From: Microplitis mediator
Taxonomy: Eukaryota; Arthropoda; Insecta; Hymenoptera; Braconidae
Direction: 5' to 3'
Assembly: GCF_029852145.1 (NCBI RefSeq)
Contig: NC_079978.1
Coordinates: 4,650,001-4,714,000 of the forward strand
Length of the DNA: 64,000 bases
Shown: positions 1-13,800 of the stretch, one piece after another
Numbering within the stretch: the first letter of the stretch is position 1
Layout: each line of letters begins with the position of its first letter
Program-made: the position numbers and the translations under genes
The notes under the pieces: generated by a model
What the model was told of the DNA's origin: nothing
Database searches by the model: none
The model's input: the letters and a program-made list of their open reading frames with translations, nothing else

Positions 1-281
1 CTCACTTTCATTTTAAATCAGTCACAAAGTTTTCTATAAAAAAATATTTAAAAATCACTTTTCTTCAATTTCAAAAATGAATACAGAGAAGAAAATATCA
101 ATCCATCAATTGCATACGCAATAATTTTTTTATTACTGTGTGTTTAAATTAAATTAAAAGGAGTTTCTAAATGACATCATGAAATGGCAAATTAGGTAAT
201 AAATAAACGAAGTGTAATAAATGCGTAAAGGAATTTAAGTGATAACGAGAATTTGCACAAAGATTTAATTTAAGAATTAAT

Positions 282-398
282 TTAACATTCTTCCGGACCG
301 GTGGACTGAAATTTTGGCTCGATTTCTATTCGTTCAAGCAGACGGACTTTGTCTGTACGGTTGAAATGGTGGTTGTATATGAACCACCTTTGAATTCC
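282..398 (-). CDS. Exon-like coding stretch, possible C terminus of an unknown protein
   Basis: On the minus strand, after GATTCTTTAG (acceptor), 38 codons run to TAA. The peptide starts GIQRWFIYNHHFNRTD and ends KFQSTGPEEC. It is rich in Arg, Glu, Pro and Gly, although the flanks are about 70-75% A/T. This looks like the last exon of a gene entering from higher coordinates, perhaps the same gene as the stretch at 3393-3517. The family is not recognised, and a transposon-derived piece cannot be excluded. Confidence 0.35.
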   Translation of the reverse strand, partial: GIQRWFIYNHHFNRTDKVRLLERIEIEPKFQSTGPEEC

Positions 399-1509
399 CT
401 AAAGAATCAATGCGGAATGTAGACAACGATGTGGTCTAGTAGCCATGATGCTCTTTATGAATGTGCCAACTTCTCACGAAATAACATTTACACTAAAATA
501 TACACATGGGTATATTATTTAAATCACAAACATAAACAAAATAAACAATATTTATTAAAAATAAGACATATTTACATCCACTAAATTATTTTGAGACCAA
601 TTCTTAATTATCAAGGTGATAATTTTCAGCTCTGATCTTATTTTTTTTCGGATTCCGCTCGCTTTTTCATTTCAACACTTCAACACTCCTAATGGATTGG
701 ATCTTGAATGAATATATATGAGTGACCCAGCAATCCAATCTACTTAAGTCACTTGCCTTGCAAATTTCATTGAACTCATGGTGATACCAAGAGAAAAGTT
801 TTGGTATTAGATCCATTCTGCACAATATTAATTTTTGCAAAGATAAACGTTGACGGCATTTACGTTACTTTTATTTATTTTCAATTTATTTGGAGAATCA
901 CGTATAGGTTGTTTTGAATCAATACCAAATGTGAATAAATATACGTCGTATTTTTCCGCATTCATCTCAATATTCATGTCAATAACAACTTGAAAAAATA
1001 TTCCATATGGTATATTTATTTTAAACAAATATTTGGATTGTATTTCAAGTATTTCAATTGCCAAGAATAAATAACGAGAATAAACTCTAGTGTATACATA
1101 TAAAAAAATTGTTTCAGTCTAAAAATAATGATAGTTTGTTAAATATCAGCTTCGGCAATCAATAAGCTCTTAATTAATTTATTTGATTTTCAAAATTCTT
1201 TAAAAAAACTTTTTTTTTTTTGTTAATTAATCGACATTCTCGATCGAATTTCTCATTCATTAGCATGTGATTATATTTCAATGAAAAATATTTTTCACAT
1301 ATAAAAATTGATCCATAAAATAATTGGTTGTACAATTTAATAGACAAAGAATGCATGAATTCAATTCCATAAGCGAAAATAATAAAACTTTAATTAAATG
1401 CAACAGAATATTTCGTAAATACTTGCCGTTGTAAAAATAATATTCAGTCAAAATAAATAAACTAGTACTTCGTTTTAAATTTTCCGCTTACTAATGAATG
1501 CATACAGGC
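399..1509. other. AT-rich non-coding DNA (possible intron)
   Basis: No supported gene. A 78-codon minus-strand frame (828-1064) has a TTTTTTCAAG acceptor-like site inside it but no recognisable domain. Confidence 0.5.
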
Positions 1510-2001
1510 GAAGGGGGTAGGGTAGACAAAACGGGATACCCCCACAATGTTATAAAAAAAAATTTTATTTTTTAAATGTTTTTTAAACATTCCAAAATCA
1601 CTTTTGTAAATATAATTGAGAATTATTTCGAATATTTTTTGTTAAACTTTTTCAAAAATCGAGTGTCAGTCGAAAAATGTTAATGGCTTTTTTTTTTATG
1701 ATAAAAACCAATAAAAATTGTTTTTTCTTCCTTTGCTTCCAATAATTGTATAAAATGTAATTTTTCTTTATGTAAATTACTTACAAAAAAATTTAATTTA
1801 ATGTGCAGAAATTTTTTTTTTTCATCTTTTTAAGGGGGTACCTCATTTTGCCCGCAAAAGTAAAAATTTTTTTGTTTGAACGGCAACTGAAATTTTTGTT
1901 TATTTATTTTGAATATCATTAAAAAAAAAGATTTCGTGTATTTGAGTCCTGGAAACCTTAGTATTTTCTTAAGTACCCCGTTTTGCCCCCCCCCCTCCCC
2001 T
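1510..2001 (+). mobile_element. C/G-tipped inverted-repeat element, copy 1
   Basis: About 490 bp. The ends are G-rich then C-rich inverted repeats: AGGGTAGACAAAACGGG... on the left and ...CCCCGTTTTGCCCCCC on the right. An internal copy of the end motif (GGGGGTACCTCATTTTG) sits near 1833. Small ORFs over it are by-products. No transposase. Confidence 0.7.
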
Positions 2002-2906
2002 ACATAATAAATTAACATATAGGTTACAAGATTTTATGAAGCTGCCCTAAATTTCGCGTTTAAAATATATATTTGGATACATTATTTTGATACTGAAATT
2101 TTCAATTGTACTTGCACACAACATCTCAACCACAAGAACGTCATAACTTTTGAGTAGACACTTTTCTCAAGTTATAAGAAATATTTAAATATTTTTACAG
2201 TATATATACAGTGTAAATACAAGTGTCAAAAGTAAATGTAACTATACAATACTGCTACTCAGTATAACCCAAGAAGTATTTTGTACAAATAATATAAAAA
2301 TAAAAATCGATGAGGAAACCGTAAAAAGTTTTTCGGCATTGCATCTGGCATAGTTCGTGACCCCACTGAGATATCATTTCATAAGCTGCGAACGGTATTG
2401 GAGGAAACGTTTTGTGAGCCACATAACACGTTTCTCCAAGAGCAAAGAACTGCAATATCGTTGGGACCAAAAATAAAAAAATCCACACATGTTTACACCG
2501 ATTACTACCAAATATAAGTTCAAAACTATTTCATTCATGAAAATAAACTACCACCAGTAATATTAAATATAATAAATATAACTTTTTACGCTATGTAACT
2601 TAAATTTTATTTTCATGTTGCGTAATTGTTTTCGTGTCTTTCTTAAGAGTAATAAAATAAAAAATATAATGACTAACAGCGTAATTACATTGAAAATTTA
2701 AAGGATCCTTACAAACTAAATCCTGTTAATAACAGTACAGCTGGACTACGAAAGTACTCTATACCCACAGTGCGCTTTCTAATCTAGCCAGTAGACCGTA
2801 TTAATCCTAGCAATACCTTGATGCTAGAATATTCACCAAGTGACTATATTCTATACTCCACTATATTCTCAAGTGCGCTTGCTTTCTGAATCCAACGTAC
2901 ATTTAA

Positions 2907-2937
<31 letters not shown>

Positions 2938-3392
2938 TTCACATCTACTAACACACTAATTCTCAACTAAATAGCCTGCATCGTTGGCTTCAACCTCAAA
3001 TGGTCCGAATATAACCATCATTAAAAAGGTCAACGGACAAATTACGAGATTTAATATTCATGTTTAATTACGAGAATTTTAACAATTATTATTAAATACT
3101 TGATATCAAAATTAAAAGCAATTAAATAATGAATGAATGTTAGTAAAGGTGTAAAACAAATTAAAAAAAAAATATTAACAAGGATAAAAATAGTTGTTAC
3201 TGATGATGTACTTTTTGAAACGTTAGTTGGTAAATTGGCAAGATTCCAAAGGGAAATAACGAGCACGGGAATTCTGTCGGTCTGATAATCGAGTCGTTGC
3301 ACGAATTGATGTACACACTGTGTGTTACTATGTAACTTCTTCTCTCTCCTTGTAAATTGATACTATGCCAAGATTTTTCTCTCTTGGATCAA
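2002..3392. other. AT-rich non-coding DNA (possible intron)
   Basis: Holds the AT microsatellite and a 77-codon minus-strand frame at 2255-2488, which has a TTGCAG acceptor in it and an odd aromatic/Cys-rich peptide (FALGETCYVAHKT). I could not tie it to a family or link it by splice phase. Confidence 0.4.
2912..2938. repeat. AT dinucleotide microsatellite
   Basis: About 13 uninterrupted AT units. Confidence 0.9.
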
Positions 3393-3517
3393 CTACTTCC
3401 AAGTGCTTTCATATCTCTGCACTTGCTGTTTGGAGTTACATTCTTTGGCTGGTGGTTCTGCTGCTGTTGTTACGTTATCAAGAGTATCGGAGGAGCTTAA
3501 CAGGGCTTTCACCGTTC
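3393..3517 (-). CDS. Exon-like coding stretch, unknown product
   Basis: On the minus strand, after a TTTTGTTGAG acceptor, 40 codons are open to a TAG. The peptide begins TVKALLSSSDTLDN and goes on with TTAAEPPAKECNSK; residue use (S, T, E, P, K) is unlike chance translation of the local AT-rich DNA. A donor-like GTAGTT overlaps the last codons, so this may be an internal exon rather than a C terminus. I do not recognise it. The overlapping plus-strand frame from 3365 is hydrophobic low-complexity and less convincing. Confidence 0.3.
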
Positions 3518-5367
3518 CTCAACAAAATTATAAAATGTATGACATCAATGCAATAAAAAATCCTATACACAACTATTCTCGACTCAATTTTACAACTTAT
3601 TCATAAAATGTCGATAGCATCTGGCCCTTAACAATTCCATATGCTTCCTTATTATTTTTCAATCATCTATTCTTCCACTACCAAAAATTTCTACATGTTT
3701 GAACTTTAAAGACTTCAACCCTGGGTACCCAAATTTATTTTTTTCATAAAAATATCATGGCAATAACAAAAAATTACAAGCTACTCTACGAAAACACAAA
3801 AAAATATCTATTTTAAAAAACGCTGCCATAAATTTTGGCAAATGCATTTATACTGCCGATAGCATCTCAATACCTTGAGTATGAAGCAACTAATCTTTAT
3901 AGTAAATAACAAGTACAACCTATAACAATTCACTATAACAACGGCTGACTATGCTGGTGTATTACTACTGAAAATACATCTCTTAAAAGTATCAAACTGA
4001 AACGATTATTTTTATCACAGCTATTAATTGTCTCGTTATTGACATTTACGTTGAAACGATGATATAAGAGTTAATCTAGCAAAGTGCTTGATATCTAACT
4101 CCACAATCTCTACAAGCATTGTTAGTTCAACTATCTTCAGCTCTAACTTCTTTCTACCCTCATCCGTGTATCTCAGTTTACATTTCTCCGATTGTTAGCT
4201 CTTGCCCTTACACATACACGAGCTACTTACAACCACGCGAATCAAGAATATTCATTTAATTATAAATATATGTGCTGGACGTGCACTAAAATTTTAATAT
4301 CAATACTATATTCTTTGTTTTATACTAATTGAAATCGTTTCAACGTTTATTGACTCAATTAACTGAATTTCAGTACACAAATATTTATGAAAAGCAAACA
4401 ATTGCCGTTGTCATTTTTCATTGGATATATTTTATTATATTTATTGAAAAAACTGTTTATATCACTAGATATTAACTTGAATTTCATAAACGTGTAAACT
4501 AACTCTATCCTCGCTGCCCAGCCTTCTGCTTACTGGATATCTCGAGACCCGATGTCTCTGACGTGAGATTTCACCTCTAGCTCGTGACATTTTGACGGGA
4601 ACCCAACGAGACGTCATATAGTATTATCTTTACTCTTCCTCCCTTTATCGAGTTGTCTCTATTTGCAAGTCAAGTAAATTTTAAGGCTCCTCTTATGAAA
4701 AGTTATATATATTTATACATATTAGGGTACTTCATTTGAACCGAACATTTTTTTTTTTTTAGCGGACACAAGAAAATTTTGTTGTATATGTTGAGAGAAA
4801 AATTCTTTGAAAATTTCAGCTCTTAATTTGAATTTTAAGTACTTCCTCTCGAGCATCAAAGTTTTCCCATTTAAAAAGCATGTAAATCGAATAACTTTTT
4901 TTTAAATTACTATAACTTAGCCGGATTTTAAGCTATCGTTTTTAAACCAGTTTTCATTTGTAGAGTATTTGTTGTTTTTTAAAAGTGTATAAAACGGTTT
5001 TGGTCTAACTCGATCCATGTCGATTATATCAACTCCGAAAGTCAATTTTTCACTTTTTTCAATTATTTTTGTTAATAGTGAAGAAACGGCTCATCTTACA
5101 AAAAATATGCATAGGATCATTCTTTTAGGAAATTTTGTCCTCTACAAAATTGCTTATGACATTTATATTGCTAAAGTGCACTGTTCATGAGATACATGCA
5201 TTTTAACATTTTACAATAAAAAAAATTGTAAGCTTACTATAGTACTCATCTTTTTTCCGCGTAATAATAATAATTTTATAATTTTATTCAAATTTTACCG
5301 GTTCAATAAATGTTTGCATGACATGCAAACAAAAATCTGCTAAAAAATTTGACAATTTAAAAAATTC
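3518..5367. other. AT-rich non-coding DNA
   Basis: No gene seen. A slightly G/C-richer patch at about 4500-4640 has no open frame or promoter motif I can support. Confidence 0.5.
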
Positions 5368-5582
5368 ATGTACCTGAAGAACGGAACGTTTTTCACGCAA
5401 CAAAAATGAAAAATTTATGTAATTTGACTGCTGAAAGGGTAGTTAGGAGTGGCCTGCAATTTCCGGCTGACATATTAGCGCGTATGCGAGACATTTCAAA
5501 AATTTAGATCCAGTAGATTTTTTACTTTTCGTTTTGTTTTTTATTTTCGTTTCACGAAAAACGTTCCGATCTTAAGGTACAT
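5368..5582 (-). mobile_element. hAT-like small inverted-repeat element, copy A
   Basis: 215 bp with terminal inverted repeats beginning ATGTACCTGAAG (left) and ending CTTAAGGTACAT (right), followed inward by AACG-TTTT-C-CG. It is flanked by a perfect 8-base direct repeat, AAAAATTC (5360-5367 and 5583-5590), which is the target duplication size of the hAT superfamily. It is inverted relative to copies B-D. No coding capacity. Confidence 0.8.
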
Positions 5583-7587
5583 AAAAATTCAAAAATTCTG
5601 TCTTGTGTTCTTAACTTGTACATAACAATCTTGCTCATCGTATCATCCCGACACCAGGCAATATATATGCAAGTTAAAAATTTTTCTTTATAATATACAG
5701 GTAACCTGTTCAGATAATATCAGTGTCTCTTATCACATCTGCACTTGCCTTGACTCTGTGCTCGTCAGATGATGAGCTTCAATTTACATTAATAATGCAT
5801 CCCATCATCTCACGGTGTACTTTGTCGCGCAGCTTTTGTATCTATCCCGGTGGAGCATATCGGCGAAGGTACCAGCGATGGTGATGACGAGAGTCAACTA
5901 ATTAATTGCCTCGGCAAAATAAAGTGTGCTTTTGGCCTGGTTAGAACGTACCGTGAATTTAAATAGAACCGACTCGAGTTGAAGCAGTCATGTACCAGCT
6001 CATTCTTTTCTTCCTCTCGGGTGTAACCTTTTCTTTTTACCCTTTCTATATTTTTTACTCATTCTCATTCTCTCGCTTGTTCTCTGCTCATTTTGCCGCT
6101 GAGGGCATTCAGGCCTTCAAGTTCATTCATTCGGTTGAAGGAAAATTAAAGAATAAAAAAATAAACGAAAGAAAACAAAGAAAATTATAATAATAACGAT
6201 GATGAAAAACATTGTAAAGGGACCTAATGAAATTGTGGGAAAAGGATACGTTGGTTATAAAGTTGTTGTTATTTTTTTTTAAACTTTAAAAAAGTGATAC
6301 ATTATACTACAAAGGAGTGCGTCAGGATCACTGAAAATGTTTCTTTGAATGTTTATGAAAGTTTTATAAGTGAGTACCGAGCATGAAGAATAATGTAAAT
6401 GTGCTTGAAATTAAGTTTGTTTTGTTTTATTATTATTAGTCTACTATTATTATTATCATTTCTTTATATAACTTTTTTTTCTGTTTGTTGGTTTATTTAG
6501 GTTGTTATTTTTATTTTAGCTGTTGAAAGTTGAGAGAATTATGTACAGTGAATAAAGGATAAAATAGGTGAGTGTTGAAGCATCGAAGCAACCTGTTGAA
6601 CCTGCTCATAGAAATGTTAGATTTATGAGAGTAAGATGTACTATAGGAGGATGGTAAGTCATAATTTGTGATTACTCTACCGTAAATCGAAATCTCGCGG
6701 GTAGACATGATGACATTTTTTTTTATTTTATTTTATTATAGTTTTTTTTAGTTTTCCAGGGGTGGCTTATACTCTTACAGTTCGTTTAGCATTTTAACAC
6801 TAATATTCTGACAAGCGTGTATTTATCTAGCTCGTCATAGTGGAAGTTATCTCTACAGCATCGAGGGTCATTTGCGAAATTGACCACCTGGCCAAATTGC
6901 CTGCGTTCACTCATGTATATATAACTATATGTGCGAGCTAATTCACGCGACTCGCATCACTTTTGCAACACAGCGAACGCAAGTGCAGATGTATGTGTTC
7001 ATGTAACTAATATATATATGTATAGAGTAATTTGTTAACCGAATTTGAATTATATGCATGCGAGTGTACGACACAGCCGATTCGCGCTCAATTAGAAATA
7101 AAATAATCACATTACATGTTTCAACATTACGAATTCCATAAAACGAGGATGCTAATATTGTTATTGCATCGCGCAATTATATTCCACTGGTTTCCCGGTT
7201 TTTTTTTAACTTTTTTTTTTTATTTACAATTACATTGAATTCATTTTTTTCCATTAAAAAAAATTCTGCCGTATTCAATTTGCCAATTTAACTAAATTTT
7301 GAATTTAAATCATTTAATAAATGCAATGATAAAATAATCCGATAAAAAATAAAAAATTTATCAAGATTACAATATAGTAGATTACAATCCAAAAAATATA
7401 TATATACTGAAAACAATTTAATAATGTGTTTTTTCAAGTATATTTATTCAGTAATGCTAATAAAAATTTTACGGAATTTTATTTGGCTTTAAAGTTTTAA
7501 ATACATGAATAAGAGAAAAGAATTAAAAGAAACGGCAAATAGGTCAAAAAAAGTAAATACGAACAAGTGGAAGAGTGTAAGCTCAAA

Positions 7588-7608
7588 ATATATATATATA
7601 TATATATA
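7588..7608. repeat. AT dinucleotide microsatellite
   Basis: About ten AT units; open frames over it on the minus strand (IYIYIY) are artefacts. Confidence 0.9.
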
Positions 7609-9605
7609 GTGAAGAAGGCAGTAGAAAACATGACCAGTGAATGAGTGGGAGAGTCGTAGGACATCCGTTTGTATGTGATGTATCGTTTTGCATCCAACCG
7701 AAATAGAGCGCAAAAGAGAACGTGAGAAATAGTGCAACAGAAAGATAAAGGAAATGTGTATGTATATGCATATATATTTATAAGAGAAGGGATGATACAA
7801 GCCACGAAAATTATACGATTACGGAAGTTATATTGTCCGGAATATATTCTGGTATTTATAACGCTCTGTGTGGTAGTAAGTCTGTACGATGAACAAATTC
7901 GAATATCACTTTACAGCTACTCCTATACATAATATGTTACATATACAACACTAAAAAGTATTTGGTATATGTATTAGTATGTATAGAAGTATAAATGATC
8001 TCACTGCTATGGACATTTTTCGTAACTATGATTCCATTTTGTTGTCTCAATTGCTTCGATAATCCGTATAATATACTCAGAACGACTTCAAACGATTTCA
8101 TTTCCGACAATGGATTGTAATACCATTGGCATTGTATATGACGCGATAACAATGCCCTTATTTTAATAAATTATTTCTAAATTTGATTTCACAATAGCGT
8201 TCGTGGTTTCGTCCATTTATATTTTGTTGAATATTGTACGTCAGTTAACAAAAACCTCTCTTATACTTTTAGTTTTTAATTTTATATTTTATTTTTATGT
8301 CTTTGGAGAGAATGCAGGGACATCTGGTTTGCATTTTCTCTGTCCTTGAAGCAGGATTAGGTTTTATTAATTCTTCGAAAACGAAAGGAATATTTCTCTC
8401 AGGGTAATAAAACTGGGTATATTCTTGAGACAAAATACAAGCTATAACTTGTACATAAACCAAATGTAACTGTAGGATGTAAGGACCTAGGATAAGAAAT
8501 ATATAGAAATAAATATTTAGTCTTAACTAGCTCTCAAAGCTGTAAGCACGTATCTTCCGATTGCTCTTTTTAGTTATAAATAAAATCACAGTTAAAATTA
8601 ATAAAGACATAATTTAATTAAATAGAACTAAATACGATCCTGGAACCTTCCTCATTTCCAACATATTTCAATGCATATTAACACTACCTAGGAATTTAAT
8701 TAATTGTTCAAAGAAATTCCATAATTTCAATAAGTTAATTACATTATTAGTATTAAATTAATTAGTATTTTCACTAATGAGTTTTTCCAAAAAGTAAATA
8801 TTTAATTTAATTATTTAAAAGGTCAATGGAAAATTATAACCATAATTTAAAAATGACGGAATGATAATGAAATTCTGAAATTAACAATAGACCGACAGGG
8901 AAAAAGTTAATTAAAATTAATTTCTCTATATGTAGCTTTCAGTCAAGTACCTCGAAAAATAAAATAACTATAGAGCGAAATCTCTGCTGATGACGGGTGA
9001 GTGTATGTGCCAAAACAATATATATTGAAGACATAGATTAAATGAAGAAATAGACGTGAGAATATAATAAAGTATTAATTCAATATACAAGTTTGACGGT
9101 TATATTCAATGGGAGTGAACTGCTGAGTTAGTTCTTCACGTTTCAACACTTCTTGTCAGCATCCAAGCATTTTCAGTAGATCCGCGTGTGCACGTGCTTG
9201 GACTCTCACACTTGGAACTTGTGCAACGTGAGAGAGCTTCAAAGCAATTATCTCCCACGTTAGCTTTCACCTTTCTCTCGTCTTCATCACTACTACCACC
9301 ACTAGAAGTAGTAGTTTCATACGAGTTCCAACATACGAGATAATTATGCCTGCTCTGATATATTATATCTACTATTTCTTATTTTTAGTACGAAAAACAT
9401 AACAGTTTTTATACTAAAAATATATTTCATAAAATTATTTTAATTAAATTTAATTATTTTACTGCTTTACTGCATACGTTTTTGTGACACACAGAAGGAT
9501 GGTTTGTATATATTAAATAAATTACATTATGTATGAAAAAGTAGTATTAAAAAAATATAATTTTGTTAAAGTGATAATGTATAGAGTTGGTTAATTGTTG
9601 TAATT

Positions 9606-9722
9606 ATGTTATACTTAATAAATAGAAGCTCGGCAGACAAAGATGATAAAGAAGAGGAAGAAGAGGAAGAAGAAGAAGAAGTAGACGGAAAAGGAGAAGA
9701 TGAAGTGAATGCGAGTGAGTGA
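9606..9722 (+). repeat. Purine-rich GAA/GAG tract with a 38-codon acidic ORF
   Basis: An ATG at 9606 opens 38 codons containing ten Glu in a row and an acidic tail (VDGKGEDEVNASE), ending TGA; GTGAGT near its end could be a donor. It is most likely a trinucleotide-type repeat, which on the minus strand is a long polypyrimidine tract. Confidence 0.4.
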
Positions 9723-10388
9723 AAACGTCTTTACATTAATTAATTCTATCCTCGAAGCACGAACCCGAAGTAACTTCTTAATGAAAAATGCTCAAGGGTC
9801 TACTTGTCTTTTTACAACTGAGTAATAGTGTAAAGACCTGACTTTATCATTCAAATATACTGATTTTTGATATATATTCACATCACTAGAGTTCATTAAG
9901 ATATTTATAACGTACTTTTAGTGATTAACTATTTTTATGTGCATCTTGCTTAGTATTCTTCCATAAATCGAGTGTTACTGTTTAGTGATGAAAAAAAATT
10001 AGCAATCCATACGATCAAAATGTCATCGAAATATAAAATTCAATTTAATTTTTCGATATTAGTATTGCGTATAAAACAACATCAATCTATTTATCAAGAT
10101 TTTCCCTCAATTATAGTGCACTTTCTATACCAATTTACGATACTACAAGAACTATAGGGACAAACTAAAGTGAGTAAATCGAAAAAGAAATTTTTAATGA
10201 GTAAAGTGCGTACCCGTGGAAAGAGCAGAGTTTCGATGTAATATTTAATAAAGAAATAAATTAATTTCTGTAACGTCAAAGAAGACTATGGTTCTTGATA
10301 TTATTTTAAATATTGACCTAAACTTCTTGATGAATAGATATAACTTCATTTCTGACTGTCTATAGGCATTTCAACATAATCACAATTA

Positions 10389-10898
10389 GGGGAGGGAGGG
10401 GCAAAACGGGGTACTTAAGGAAATACCAAGTTTTCGAGGACTCAAATACACTAAATATTTTTTTTTTTTAATGATATTCAAAGTAAATAGAAAAATTTTC
10501 AGTTACCGTTAAAAAAAAAAATTTTTCATTTTTGCGGGCAAAATGGGGCACCCCCTAAAAAAGGTAAAAAAAAAAATTTCTGGATTTTAAATGAATTTGA
10601 TTAATTTAATTTTTTTTTGTAAGTAATTTACATGAAGAAAAATTATATTTTACATGATTATTGGATACAAAAGAAGAAAAAAAATTTTTAATAGTTTTTA
10701 TCATAAAACAAAAGTCATTAATATTTTTCAACTGACAGTTGATTTTTGAAAAAGTTTAACAAAAAAAAATTCAAAACAAAGCACAATTATATTTACAAAG
10801 GTGATTTTGGAATGTTTAAAAACCAATTAGAATATAAAATTTTTGGGGTTCCCCGTTTTACCTATCCTACCCTCTTTTGCCCCCCCCCCCCTTCCCCA
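10389..10898 (-). mobile_element. C/G-tipped inverted-repeat element, copy 2, inverted
   Basis: About 510 bp, starting GGGGAGGGAGGGGCAAAACG and ending in a run of C followed by TTCCCC. The interior matches copies 1 and 3 on the opposite strand (TTTGCGGGCAAAATGGGG, CAACTGACAGTTGATTTT). Confidence 0.7.
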
Positions 10899-13800
10899 AC
10901 ATCTTATAACTTCCTTTTAACTACAAGGTCTTAATAACTTGCCCCATAAATTTTCAATTCAAGTGGAACTGATGCTACTAATTTGAGATCATAATAAATA
11001 TTAACAAAAATTTTCATGGCAATAATAACGTTACAAAAATAAAAATTAGAATATTAGTTCCAAAGGTCCTTTTAGGACTGTGGTAGACTAATCACGTAAG
11101 TCGAGTAGTTTATTTGAGACCAAAGGCTAGGCACCGAAATTCATTGTCTGGAATCTAGAAGTACTTTGTCGTTGTCACGTGAAACTATAGTGAATCTCAA
11201 TGGGTTTGTTGTAGAAACGGAGTGAGAGAAGCGCAAATATTCTCATCGTTTCGCTTACTCGGGTATACCTAGAGGCTTAAGTAGACACCATTTCAACTGT
11301 TTCTGTAGTGATATATAGCTAGAGAACTACGAGCAATCTCTTACGCCCGCAAGATAACCCTTTCTAACCCCTCCGAGCTGAGAAGTCACCGCGACTCCAA
11401 CTCCTCTTAATATTCCAAAGTCCTTATTCCTCCACATCATCACCGAAACTAACCCACCTTACTAAGTCCCACTCTTCCTTATATATAATGAATGTATGTA
11501 TATAAATTTAACGCTATTTCACTCAATCCCATATTCTATTCTACTCTACTCGACTCTTTCTACGTCTATGTGAGCTTTAGTTACCCACCAGTCGTTAGTC
11601 TCGGCTTGTTGAAAAGACCAACATAAATCATCGGCACTAGTCACTTCTTACTCGCCTTTTATTTTATATTCTTCCGTTGCTTTCAGACAATAGCTATTAT
11701 AAATTATTTCTTTTCTCATTTTGTTTTCATAGTCTTCAGAGACGAGACAACATTCATTTAAATCTACTTTCAAATAAACAGCTTTAAATTTTATAAAATA
11801 TAATTATTTTTCATATATATTATACATGTAGAAAGTAATATATATTCATATTCATGAGAAAAAATTTGACGTAATTATTATTATTATTACTACTACTACT
11901 TTCTATCCCTCTTTAATTAAAATTTTCCGAGATATCCTATGCACAGTAATTTCAATAGAGTTTATAAAAAAAAATAAATAAATAAACTTATAATTATAAT
12001 GAAAAAAAAAATTTGCTTTCACGGTAAAATGAAAATAATTAGTTTATCACTAATATTATTACAGGCCTATATATATCGAACGATAATAACAGTCAGCTTG
12101 TAATGAAATAGCACTTTTCGATTGACTTCAATTAATTAAAAAGATTTAATTACTCGATAAAATAATTCGAATAATTAAAATCATTCAAGTATCATTAAAA
12201 ACGTACAGTTATTGAGAGAATTAAAATGTTAAATACTGTGACATTTGTCTATATATACATATATATGGACATAGGTGACGTAATATACATATGAATGTGT
12301 TGGTAAGGGATAGAAGTCGAATGTGAGGTTTAAACTCGCACACGAAAGTGCATAATTATGAGCGTAGAACGAGTGGTTGTAGTTAAATGACTATAGAGCA
12401 ATAGTGCACTCTCAAGGGAAACTTTGGCGGTGGGTAGTCTGGCTATCGTCACGTGGTGTCTAAACTCAAACTACTTGTCCATTAACCCCTTGGTAGCGTA
12501 TGTTTAAATCCCCAAGGGACTCAAAGACGCTCAGGATACCACTTAATACGGATTTGCACCAATGACAGAGTTTTAATACCAAACCATAATACGCCGTATT
12601 CCGACAAAGTATACGTCGACCATACTAAACATACAGGATCTCAGTTTTTTTAACTTTCATTTAAATTTTTTATTAGAAAATAATACAAAAATACAGGGAA
12701 TTTTTATGACACTTGAAGTGAGTATGGGAAAAAGTGAGAGATGAAAAAAACAAAAAAGATGAAAGAAAAAACAATTTTTAAAAAAATTTTGTGGATTTAG
12801 GGGGAGATGAACGTACGTTGAAAGTATGATCTACCGTTCAGCTCATATATCAACGACGTGACTGCATATATATTCATGTATATATATGTAGTATATATGT
12901 CTATATATAACGAATAATAGATAGGTATATATATGTATATATATGCATCGCAAAGATGGCAGTACCGACGAATATATAAAAGAAAATCACCATGAGTAAG
13001 GAACCGGAAGAAGACGAGCGTGTTTCCGCCGTAAAAATAAAATAAAGAAAAGTATATAATATAAAAATTATAGATATAGAAGGTTACCTAGCTCTCTTGT
13101 CGAGCCACTTCGTTTACATACTTTCCTTTTTCTTTTGCTTTAGCTTTATCTCGTATTATTATATATAAAGTATATCATTATGAGGGGAGGTAAAGTTTGA
13201 ACTGTAAGTTGGTCGAAATCCGACGAAAATGGGAATAAGAAGACTCTGAGTTTCGAAATGAGGAAACAGGAATCACAGATTTTTATAGACTCAAGATACT
13301 TTAAAATACTTTGAGAGAACACACTTGACTAGCTTTGCAGTTGCATGGAATAAAAATTTAAGGTCGATGGTCTACTTATTTACTTTCTAAAATATGCATC
13401 AGAATGGTACAAATATGCGGATCGATTTTATTCTGATTTATAAGCATGGCAACGTTAAATCCAATGGAATCAAACGTGCGTACTGTACACTAGTTGTGTA
13501 TGTATCCTGAGGGATATATTTTTATGTGTACATAGATATATATGTGAATAGTAAATCTTTGGTAGAAATATATTTATGTTTTTACTTTGAAAATTTTTGT
13601 CACGGTTCTCGATTTTTCTGACTGTGTGCCGGCGTGTATGTAAAGTACTTCTCGATATGCCATTGAATTTTGTGAATTCCGATTGTACTTGACAAAGAAA
13701 AACGAGTGGCTAAAGAAGAAAAATAAAGTGATGTATAGTCAATGTAATACTGTGGTGTAATATTTAAATTTTAAATTCGTTTGTATGGAATTATTTGTTG

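Larger units (their letters stand above)
5583..10388. other. AT-rich non-coding DNA
   Basis: A G/C-richer patch at 5740-5990, an AT microsatellite and the GAA/GAG tract. Open frames at 7489-7805 arise from purine-rich sequence read on the minus strand. No supported exon. Confidence 0.5.

Noticed and set aside
828..1064. 78-codon minus-strand frame
   Set aside because: No domain, AT-driven residues (N, K, I, Y), no convincing splice partners.
2255..2488. 77-codon minus-strand frame with FALGETCYVAHKT and AAYEMISQW, faintly like an odorant receptor segment
   Set aside because: Spacing of the conserved G, A-Y and W does not fit the receptor motif, and neither splice phases nor neighbours support it.
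10746..10934. 62-codon plus-strand frame
   Set aside because: Lies in the C/G-tipped element copy 2; the Pro run is its C-rich tip.
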